From Acanthopleura granulata (lineage: Eukaryota; Mollusca; Polyplacophora; Chitonida; Chitonidae), in assembly GCA_016165875.1 (NCBI GenBank), contig JABBOT010000001.1:9551306-9615305 (forward strand): DNA of 64,000 nt, in the 5' to 3' direction. Below are positions 14,149 to 22,432 of the stretch, in pieces. Position numbers and translations under genes: made by a program. Within the stretch, counting starts at the first letter, position 1. Each line of letters opens with the position of its first letter. Under the pieces are notes generated by a model that was given only the letters and a program-made list of their open reading frames with translations, was not told the origin of the DNA and did not search any database.

Positions 14149-15384
14149 CTTGTGAAAAATACCAGTCACGTGTAGAATACAACCGGTTTGTGAACATGCA
14201 CGGTTTGTTCCACGCATATGTACTGTGCTCTATAAGAGACTCACATAAAACTTATCGGTGAGAAAAGGCGAAATATACAAAGTTGACCGTTCATTTGAGA
14301 ACTTACCTTGGTCTAAGTAAGCAATAGTTTTGATTATGACTTTGCACTGAATTCATGGTGAAAAACGCCAAGCTTTATTTATTTGCTTGATCACTGTTCA
14401 ACGACGCAGGTCAAGAATTTATGTAAGTTACAATTGTGGCCAGATCTCAAAGGTGAAGAAAACCGAAGTGTACGGAGTCAACCGCCCCAGCTTCCTAGAA
14501 TGAGATCTTTGAACTCCAGTCCCTTGTAACCTTTATCTAGAGCGGTAAGCAGCTTATCCAAGTCACCGGTGTTGTCCTGTATAATCCGTACAGTAAAGCG
14601 CATGATATCATGTTTCCTAATTTAGAAGGCATACACGACGTATACACTGCAAATACACGTGTACAGCATTCTAGTAAAACTGTAACCACATTTGACACAG
14701 GTGACAGACCGTTGCTTTTTTTGTGGCGTAGGCCTACATTTCTCAGGTTGAACACTTACTTGTTGGTTGGACAAGGCCAGCTGGTTGATCAGATGTGCCT
14801 TTGGGGCGGGGAGTCGCGTCAGGTACCAGACCAGAAACCGCTGCACTCGAATCATTAGTTACCTTTGACTCTGACTGCATAATGTGCAAAGACAAATCAC
14901 TTCATGAAATTTCCTGTTTTTCTGTTGGGAATCAATACATTTTGTCTGTCATTGTTAATCACTGAAGTTCACAAATTCACCTTACATGTCAGATTGTCAC
15001 TATTTACGTTGTTATGTCTACTGGAAAAAGCCGAAGGATGAAGGAGAAATAAACCTCATCTTTGTATCGAAGACATCAAAACTTAAATAGTTCAACATCG
15101 TTCAAAGAAAAGGTCATGCAGAATAGGAGAGAAAATGTTGACAACAGTCACTCCCCTGCTGAGCTGCCCAATTGGACGTTGACATCGGCACTTTATTAAA
15201 ATGTCCCCAGTGTCTTTGAGGCATTTTCTTTAAGTTGTCTGGAAGAGTTATACAGGGTGTAAAGCAATGTGTTACAGTATTCTGACTATCTCGCTCAAAA
15301 CGTGTCAAAAAGTAATGAAAAAAAACAAGATGAAATGTAAACGCTAATATAATTGCTATTTATTTACAGTGCACAAAAATATGA
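14149..15384. other. No gene recognised
   Basis: No supported coding sequence. A short TTTATTTATTTGCTTG run near 14375 resembles the tail of a SINE, but the rest does not match the family-1 body well enough to call. Confidence 0.4.
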
Positions 15385-15804
15385 TTGTATATTAAAGGCC
15401 GTCTTGCTAAAGACCCCCCACAAAAGGAACCTTACTTAAAGGCACCAACTTGAGGACTCTCGGTGAAATGTTCCTCTCTCAAGCATCCCCACTTAAGGAA
15501 CCGCACTTGACCCTTATTAAACCTAAGTTTGATATTAGTACACCACTCAACGACCACGAAGAGACATCACAAGCCGAAAGTCGCAAAATCCATCTCCAAA
15601 ACAACTCGAAACACAAGTTCCCAAAGTAATATGTAAGAAATAATGTATAAACAGCGAATAAAGCTAGTAAACATGTAACAGGAAAGCAGTCTTCAATGAT
15701 GCAGGGAACACAGTCGATACTCACGGCATGATATCTAATTCAAATTTTAAACTCACGGGACCATCAAATAAGGTTCCGCTGAGGGACCACCCCTCGCAGA
15801 CTTT

Positions 15805-15950
15805 CTCTGAACATCCCTCACTAAAGCATCCACACTAAAGCGCCCTCACTAAAGTAACCCCACTTAATCATCCCCACTGAAGCGTCCTCACTAAAGCATC
15901 CCTACTAAAGCTCCTTCACTAAAGTATCCCCATTAAGGAGCCCCCACGAG
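15805..15950 (+). repeat. Degenerate ~15-bp minisatellite (CACTAAAGCATCCCT type)
   Basis: About nine imperfect copies of a roughly 15-base unit of the form CACTAAAGCATCCCT run head to tail (CACTAAAGCATCCA, CACTAAAGCGCCCT, CACTAAAGTAACCC, CACTGAAGCGTCCT and so on). Related but more diverged motifs (CACTTAAGGAACC, CTTACTTAAAGGC) appear from about 15386 to 15500, so the array may once have been larger. Confidence 0.75.
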
Positions 15951-15999
15951 AGGTCTCTGATTTAAGAATAACTTCTTTACCTACTCTCCAGAAACTACG

Positions 16000-16190
16000 G
16001 TGTACGAGTGGTACGCATTATTGTGGTAAAAAAAATTCACATCCACATAATCTATGTGTACCAGCAGTGCACAGTTTGTGTAATTTGTGTAATACATACA
16101 CAATGACATGTGTATCAGTGAAACACAATCTGTTTACCATTGATACACATGCATTGTGATGTGCAAATTTCTACGCAGATATAGAGACAC
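16000..16190 (+). repeat. Dispersed repeat, copy 1 of an inverted pair
   Basis: The order GTACGAG, ATTATTGTGGTAAAAAAAAT, TTTGTGTAATACATACACAA, GTGTATCAGTG, GATACACATGCAT recurs on the opposite strand at about 18590-18765, where the minus strand reads GTACGAGCGGTATACATTA, ACAATGACGTGTTTATCGG, CTGATACACATGCATCG. This makes two diverged members of one family, inverted and about 2.4 kb apart. Confidence 0.7.
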
Positions 16191-16204
16191 CTTATTTTAC
16201 GTCG

Positions 16205-16320
16205 TTATTATTTATATTTATTCATTTATAGATTTCTTACGCCGCACTCAAGAATATTTCACTTATACGTTTGTAAGGGAGGAGAAAATCGGAAACCCAA
16301 AGCTATCCGCAGATACTCTC
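16205..16320 (-). mobile_element. SINE fragment, family 1 (tail end)
   Basis: TTATTTATATTTATTCATTT is followed by CGCACTCAAGAATATTTCAC and TTATACG, the family-1 tail region. The remainder is degraded and no tRNA-like head is present. Confidence 0.65.
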
Positions 16321-16373
16321 CACACCTGAAAAAAAATCAACTATTTTTATTACAGGCCTGAACACATACTTAC

Positions 16374-16500
16374 TCCATGTTCTTTGTAGAATGGCTGACG
16401 CCTTTGTCTCCTCATTCAACCAAGGCCACTCGGCGTCCTCGGCATTTTTCTGCTGTTCCGCGGTCTGCTCACAAACAGTGGAGACCAGGATTGAGGGAAC
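16374..16500 (-). CDS. Weak candidate exon of an unidentified gene
   Basis: The minus strand has a full-consensus donor (GGA then GTAAGT, at 16374) ending an open stretch that reads about VSTVCEQTAEQQKNAEDAEW and continues PWLNEETKASAILQRTW. A possible acceptor (CGGTTGTCAG) lies near 16500, but its pyrimidine tract is poor, so the upstream boundary is a guess. I recognise no family. Confidence 0.2.
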
Positions 16501-16640
16501 TGACAACCGAAAGACTGCTCCAAGCAAATCCACAGATCGACGCAGACAGTAATTATATATCGTACAGAAGAGTACATGGGTCAGAATTACAGTTCCTAAG
16601 GATATGTATGCAGACTACATACTCTTCATACAAACTACAT

Positions 16641-16840
16641 ACAAACACTTCGCACACATATGCAGGTAGACGGATACAAACACTTCGCACACACATGCAA
16701 GTATAAGGATACAAATACTTCTCACACATAGGCAGGTATACGGAAACACACTTCACACAGATATACGGATACAAACACCTCATACAGACAGATACATGCA
16801 GGGATACATGCTTTGAGCACAGATACATGGGCAGATACTG
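16641..16840 (+). repeat. 35-bp minisatellite (ACAAACACTTCGCACACA type)
   Basis: Three clear 35-bp units at 16641, 16676 and 16711, each beginning ACAAA(C/T)ACTTC and ending in (A/C)GGAT or CGGAA. A shortened unit (16746-16770), another 35-bp unit (16771-16805) and a degenerate one follow. Similar wording (GATACATACACTTCATGGG, ACAGATATACAGGCATGGG) resumes at 17520-17690, beyond the foldback element. Confidence 0.8.
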
Positions 16841-17028
16841 ACACCTTATTTGTTTTTGTATTTAATTTTTGTTTTGTCCTGTGCAAATGTCGTATATTGT
16901 TGAGGAGGTCCTCTCCACCACCCCCTCCTTCTCGTGGACAAAGGGCACTGGGGAATCCGCTTTAAACAAACAGAGCATTAGATGACATTACCTTCACTTG
17001 TCATAAAGATGGATACACTTAAAGGGAA

Positions 17029-17512
17029 AGACCTCGTAAAATTAAACTTAGGGGGAGTGAAAAGACCATTAAAAACTGTATCTGAAAATGTCTTCACTGA
17101 CTTTTTAGATTTTTTTGGGACCAAAATAAGCGCAGTAAAATGTTTTGATTTTATCGTGGGTTTTGTAGACCATCTTGATAATGTGGTTAACCAGTGACGT
17201 CACGCTTGCTTTTCTATGGCCCTAAAGCAGAAATGTAATGCCATATTAGCTTTTTCATACACAGACAAACATTAGAGGTTTACTCTTCAAAAGAACTTTA
17301 TTCAAACCTGAACATAAAGGTGTACAAAAAGATGGGTGACGTCACTGGTGAACCACTTTATCAATACGGTCCATAAAATCCACCATACAATCAGAATATT
17401 TGACTGCGCTTATTTTGGTGAAAAAAATAAAAATAAAAAGTTCGGTGAAGGTATTTCAGATTCAGCTTTTAATGGTTTTTTCATCCACTATTGGTTCATT
17501 TTTACGAGGTTG
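17029..17512. mobile_element. Large foldback (long inverted repeat) element
   Basis: The left arm (about 17029-17210) and right arm (about 17330-17512) are diverged reverse complements. The ends are ACCTCGTAAAA on the left and TTTTACGAGGT on the right. Inside, ACCAAAATAAGCGCAGT at 17120 pairs with ACTGCGCTTATTTTGGT at 17402, and AACCAGTGACGTCAC at 17190 pairs with GTGACGTCACTGGTGAACC at 17336. A loop of about 120 bp separates the arms. No transposase is encoded, so this looks like a non-autonomous foldback or MITE-like element. A relative lies at 46515-46860. Confidence 0.75.
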
Positions 17513-17519
17513 GACAAGT

Positions 17520-17690
17520 ACAAGGATACATACACTTCATGGGGACAGATAAATACGGATATAAATACATGTATACATAGGGCCTATACACTCCACAGAT
17601 ATACAGGCATGGGTATAAGCATGTACACTCTTTATATACATCAAAGACAGACAGGGAAACATACATTTAGTATATAGGTCTAGAGATAAG
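17520..17690 (+). repeat. Degenerate minisatellite, continuation of 16641-16840
   Basis: Irregular copies of GGATACA...ACTTCA...ACAGATA...ACGGATA and ACTCCACAGATATACAGG resemble the 16.6-kb array in wording but are more diverged. Confidence 0.5.
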
Positions 17691-18589
17691 GATATATATG
17701 CACATGTGTAACTGCCTAAGACGAAGTGTTGAAATTCATGTATTTATATTCTATTCCACCTACTTACATATGCACCCATTTGTTTATTTATAAAATGCAT
17801 GTGTGGTTAATTTTCTCACCTTGTTTCCAAAGGGAATAGCAGTGGCATTTGTATTCTCTTGAAAAAACTGTAACATTCAACATCAGTCAGTAAAACCAGT
17901 TTATATGAAGATCAGTTATTGTATAAGAATTTTATGCAAAGCTTTTCGGTTCAAATTCTGGTTTTTCAGTTTGTTTACACAGATGTATATACGCCCGTAT
18001 TTAAATCTGACGCTGCATGATCAGCTGTGTACTGGAATGATTTTATTTTGAATGCATGCATAGAAATGTAAATTCTAAATTATTAGGTACAACAATGTGA
18101 TCACTGTAGCGAAGGTGATCCATAATATGTATGTTATCCTTATTAGAACACGCGGTGACATGTTTGATACGTAATTTCTGTTCACGCACGCCCGCACACA
18201 CACACACATATAAGAAGTTGAACGTTTTGTAACAATTATAATGTGATAAATCTAACACTACTTACAATCCCTGGTCATAGCTACATCCCCTATGGTAGGT
18301 ATCACTTTTATACAGAGACGCAAGCTGTGCTTGCCAACATACTTGTTCAATGTATATAATCTGTATAATTTAACTATTCATATCAAATTTCACTTCTGCT
18401 TATGCTTTCATTATTTATTTAGAAGTGTGATACATAACGGTACATTCAATCGCGTTTCCACATATAATGTACATACTTCATACTATAGGGCGCAAAAAAG
18501 TAAGGCATAGGTTGAATTTTCACCTTTTGTTCCTAAGGCGGATAATTAATTTAATATGTGGTCATTTACCACGATGACCACGTTACACA

Positions 18590-18765
18590 GTCTACACAAC
18601 AAATTTTGTGTACAAATTTGCACACAAACGATGCATGTGTATCAGTGCTACACAAATAGTGTTTAACCGATAAACACGTCATTGTGGATGTATTACTTCT
18701 GGTAAACAATTATGTGCATGTGCATTTTTTTTCACAATAATGTATACCGCTCGTACTCACTAATT
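18590..18765 (-). repeat. Dispersed repeat, copy 2 of an inverted pair
   Basis: Reverse-complement relative of 16000-16190; see that entry for the shared blocks. Confidence 0.7.
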
Positions 18766-19830
18766 TGAGAGAGCGTGCACTGATTAAGTCAGAATATCGG
18801 TAATCGTGAAATAGGTAGCGCAACCGCATTCGTGCAGCCATGACATCTGGTGTCACCAACATGCTCTAACTGTAGGCGTTTCTTTCCAGGGAAAGTAGAC
18901 ATAAACTGTACTCTGTGGTATATAATTAGCTACTCGTTCTTAACAGGGCATATATGTGTGTCACATGCATTGAAATATTAACTCTGTGTTTACATTTGGT
19001 TTTGAGGCATTTTCATGACCATCTACCTTAGGATCATCTAGATTCTATCGACACACAACGGTCAGTTAATAGCGTGCATTTATCTTTACTAGCTGACCAC
19101 CCAGTTAATCATGGATTTCCCAGTTTAAGAAAAGTGCAGTTTACATTTTAGAACTTCAAATATGTTGCAATAACAAGATTTTATAAACATTTCACCTTAA
19201 TTCATACATGTAAAATTGAACGTGTAAGTAACGGCATATAATATGTATACAGAACCGAATGTATTGCTCGTTTCAGCTTTATCTTACTTTATTTTCGCCC
19301 TATGGTAAATTTATTTTGAACTATAAAGATATTCTCCATATACAGTTAGATCATTCACCTGATGTTAGCCTGCACAAATATCTCGAAGGTAAACTCACCG
19401 TTGCGTATTTAGGGAAAAGTTCAGAGTTGCATAACCTTTCGGTCATGGCTGTCTATAGGCGCGTATAGTTCTCTGCATGTATATACAGACATCATGGTTA
19501 ACTACATTCTTTGGCAGAACTACCCCCTTCTCATGTTACCAGTCAGTAAACAGCCTGCACGACGTCTCAAAAAGAGAACGTTGTCGGACTATCAATTCAC
19601 ATTATTCTCGAACTGTGCTACATGACCTACATTATCCGATACATTACCCATTACCAACGTGAAATTGTCATGTGGTTAGATTTTCTGTGCATATCATTTT
19701 ATACGTTAAGTCAGTATATCCAGAAACATTTAGAGATATAGTGTAAAATATTCTTTTTTGGTTGTATGAAGTTTTCTGGGGGGAGGGATATTTTTATTTT
19801 TGTAGCTAATACTATTATTAACTATCTATA
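18766..19830. other. Intergenic, no gene recognised
   Basis: Nothing in this stretch has protein-like features or recognisable repeat structure. Confidence 0.4.
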
Positions 19831-19845
19831 ATGCTTAGAAAGAAA

Positions 19846-19859
19846 GTTTCTTTCGGGGG
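19846..19859 (-). promoter_or_regulatory. Histone downstream element-like purine tract
   Basis: The minus strand reads CCCCCGAAAGAAAC, 8 bases after the histone stem-loop. Purine-rich GAAAGA-type tracts at this position base-pair with U7 snRNA in replication-dependent histone pre-mRNAs. The match is by eye. Confidence 0.6.
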
Positions 19860-19866
19860 AATTGTT

Positions 19867-19882
19867 GGCCCTAAAAAGGGCC
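19867..19882 (-). terminator. Histone mRNA 3' stem-loop
   Basis: The minus strand reads GGCCCTTTTTAGGGCC, a close match to the replication-dependent histone stem-loop: a six-base-pair stem and four-base TTTT-type loop, 32 bases beyond the stop codon. It serves the protamine-like gene at 19915-20520 and implies SLBP/U7-directed, non-polyadenylated 3' processing. Confidence 0.9.
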
Positions 19883-19914
19883 GATGTTGTGGTTTCCGGA
19901 TCTTAAGTCAGTGT

Positions 19915-20520
19915 TTATCGCCTGGTTCTTCGTCGTGTGGTTCTCTTCTTTCTGCGGATAGCCCGTCTCCTCAATCGCCTGCGTGGAGAGCGGACCTTCC
20001 TGGTACGGCGAGCCTTCCTGCTCTTCGTAGCTCGTCGTACGCGCCTCCTTCGGCGCCTTGGTGTCCTTTTGGCTGCCTTCTTGGCTGCCTTTCGTCGTCG
20101 ACGCCTCGTCATTCTCCTCCTCCTCATGGGAGAACGGCGCCTTTTGGTCCTTCGAGCTTTGCCACTGCGCCTCCGTTTAGTACGCCGGAGCGCCAGATTG
20201 CCTCGGGACAAACGAAACTTGCCAGTTGTTCCGATGCCCTTAGCATTTCGCATCAACATGCCATGTTTTACGGCAGCCCGCAGTGCAAACTTCAGCCGAC
20301 TGTTAACCTGGGAATCTGAGGTTGTTCCCATGTCATAGTTGGCCAGGATGTAGTTGAGGATCTTCTGTCTCGATGACCCGTTTTTGTCCTTCAGGTAGGT
20401 CAGGGCGGCTATGATCATCTCCTTGTATGAGGGATGATTGCCCGTTTTTGTCGCTCCCATCTTCCGTCCTCGCCTTACGGGGGAGCGACTCGGGGTTGTC
20501 GCACGGGGCGAAATGGGCAT
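19915..20520 (-). CDS. Sperm protamine-like protein (PL-I / histone H1-type)
   Basis: Intronless gene of 201 residues. Residues 1-27 are a short basic arm with SPR/SPVR motifs (SP at 4-5 and 13-14). Residues about 28-106 form an H1/H5-type winged helix, with HPSYKEMIIAAL in helix 1, SSRQKILNYILANY in helix 2, NSRLKFALRAAVKHGMLM in helix 3 and GTTGKFRLSR at the end. Residues 107-201 are a tail almost wholly of arginine with some lysine, serine, threonine and proline, and no cysteine. A normal somatic H1 tail is lysine- and alanine-rich; the arginine tail marks the sperm-specific protamine-like class that replaces histones in molluscan sperm nuclei. The first ATG sits downstream of a TATA box and CRE-like sites, and a histone stem-loop follows the stop. 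The assignment is firm; the exact PL subtype name is not. Confidence 0.93.
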   Translation of the reverse strand: MPISPRATTPSRSPVRRGRKMGATKTGNHPSYKEMIIAALTYLKDKNGSSRQKILNYILANYDMGTTSDSQVNSRLKFALRAAVKHGMLMRNAKGIGTTGKFRLSRGNLALRRTKRRRSGKARRTKRRRSPMRRRRMTRRRRRKAAKKAAKRTPRRRRRRVRRATKSRKARRTRKVRSPRRRLRRRAIRRKKRTTRRRTRR

Positions 20521-20598
20521 CTTCTGGTCGACCAGAATGGGGGATGATTACGCAATCGATTATTGTATGAATACCCGGGTATTCTCGGCTGTTGTCAG

Positions 20599-20674
20599 CG
20601 ACGTCGTCGGGTTATATACAAGGAGCGCGGACGTCACAGAGATTCATCACCAACGCTGACGCTGAACGACGTCA
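20599..20674 (-). promoter_or_regulatory. Promoter of the protamine-like gene: TATA box and CRE-like sites
   Basis: Read on the minus strand, TATATAA (20612-20618) lies about 95 bp upstream of the ATG. Upstream of it are TGACGTCC (20629-20636) and TGACGTCG (20667-20674), each 7 of 8 bases of the cAMP response element TGACGTCA. A palindromic CGACGTCG (20599-20606) lies just downstream of the TATA box. In mammals CREM acts on protamine promoters through CREs; applying this to a mollusc is inference. Confidence 0.65.
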
Positions 20675-22002
20675 CGAACTCGTCAGAATGTGTTTCTTTT
20701 GCGTTTAAAGATGTCTGGCAAACTACTAGGAGTATTGTGTGGATATTTATATGGCTATGGCACCTGAAAGCTCAGAGGCCACTCTGTGGTTTGTAGGAAG
20801 TTTGTAACTCAGCCTCGACCAGGAAAACTAAATTAATACAAACTCTCCGGTTACTTTCCCATCCCGTGACTGTAACCGCTGACTTCTTTGGTCCTTAACT
20901 AGTCATTTTCAGCCTTTCAAACCCATTGCGACCACTTAAACTGTTCAGTGTACATCAGAGCTTCACGATGATCCAACATCAATTGTTACTTTTGCAAATT
21001 TGGTGGCAAAAAGAAATGATTTTTCGGGAGGATTTAGTACGTTTCAAACGCCAATAACTGGCCATGAAATTTCTATTGTGGCGGAAATGTACGGAACTAA
21101 GACGTCATGACGTCACATAAGATGACGTGGAATTGTAGTATCATGGGTCCCAAATATACAGAAACATCTTGAGGTCTGCCAAACGTCACACTTGGTCCCA
21201 AGATAGCATTAAGCAAGGATTCAAATTTAAGTCTGATATCAGGGAAGCATGATAATACAAAAAATCGAAAAATCTGATTCCAAATCCGCCATAAGTGACC
21301 ACATCCAAGAAAACCCACACAACAACATCAACTAGAACACAATCAGGATACTAAAGTCTAATCAACCCAACTGAAAAAAAGGAAAACTACAAGAAGCCAG
21401 AGTTCAAGGGATTTACCTTCCCTCAGCCTATGATCTATCAATCCTCCAAACTGACCTGGAACCCCACCGAGGCTAACCCCCCTGAGTACTGTTTGATCAT
21501 ATCGCCCCATTGTTCTGCATGTTGACACTTGAGTCTCTACTTGTTATATTTAAGAGCGTTGATGTTTTGATTTCATTCACTTGATAACGATGTTAGTATA
21601 TACATCGAAATGTCGTGTTAATAAACCAAGAAGTTGTATATCTATAAGAAAGACATGTTCTAGTGAAACCAACATGTGTCACGTGTATTTTTAAAATAAT
21701 ATAAAATGAAGGCTTATTCGGATTTTAATACTTTGACTGGTCTGCACAGACTATGAACTCTTCAACAAACGATTGGGGACCTTATATCATATGACTCTTA
21801 ATGTCTGATGAATATAGCAAATTGATGGAATTGATGGAACGCTGGCAAGACTTCTGCCATTGTCTGCCTGTAAATTGGCTCAGCATGGCCTACTCGAGCC
21901 CCGATCAAGGCTGGACTAACGATTGTTCTCCTGCAAAACAGGCACTTATACCAGTACCAGAAGTCCACATAAAATGTCATGGCAGAAGTATAGGATTTAT
22001 TT
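20675..22002. other. Intergenic, no gene recognised
   Basis: No coding sequence recognised. Around 21575-21640 a short hairpin (CGATG...CATCG) is followed by AATAAACC, which looks like the 3' end of a retroposon, but the family could not be named. Confidence 0.4.
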
Positions 22003-22140
22003 ATTTATTTGATTGTCGCTTTACACCGTGCACTTATGCGACGGGAGCCAGCATTATGGTGGTAGAAAACCGAGCAGCGCCTGGAGGAAACCCATAACTA
22101 TCCACCGGTTAATGGCAGGTCTTTCGACGCACGACGCCAT
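22003..22140 (-). mobile_element. SINE fragment, family 1
   Basis: Begins TTATTTATTTGATTGTCGCT and continues with CGACGGGAGCCAGCATTATG, GGAGGAAACCCATAACTATC and GGCAGGTCTTTCGACG, the ordered blocks of the family-1 body. The tRNA-like head is missing. Confidence 0.75.
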
Positions 22141-22309
22141 CATGAGCTGCACAATCAAGAGCTGATGGCTAGTATAGACCATCGTTTGTGTTTTACACAT
22201 CACGGTGCCATCATCATTGAGGTTTTCGCGTGCATACCGATAGTTATGATCCAAAATGACCAAGGAGGATTTAGTTGGGATTCAGTGGCGCTGCATAGTC
22301 CCTGCTTGA

Positions 22310-22432
22310 TCCCTGTTCCACAAAGCAGTCATAGACTAAGTTGATTGTAACTACCATGACAACCCCTGTTAAAGAGAGGTAGCCGTGGAGGTTACAATCA
22401 ACTTAGACTACGATTGTTTTGTGGAACAGGGA
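22310..22432. repeat. Inverted repeat with ~46-bp arms (foldback element)
   Basis: The left arm 22310-22355 starts TCCCTGTTCCACAAAGCAG and the right arm 22387-22432 ends GTTTTGTGGAACAGGGA. The arms are near-perfect reverse complements, including TAGACTAAGTTGATTGTAAC against GTTACAATCAACTTAGACTA, with about 31 bp between them. The transcript would form a long hairpin. It fits a small MITE-like element; no target-site duplication was identified. Confidence 0.85.

Noticed and set aside
19831..20338. Plus-strand open frames of 162 and 133 codons
   Set aside because: Antisense of the arginine-rich protamine-like gene, whose GC-rich biased codons keep the opposite strand open.
21575..21640. Possible hammerhead ribozyme core
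   Set aside because: TTGATAA, a short hairpin and GAAATGTC recall a hammerhead, but the invariant CTGATGA and GAAAC positions are not met and the stem boundaries do not fit.
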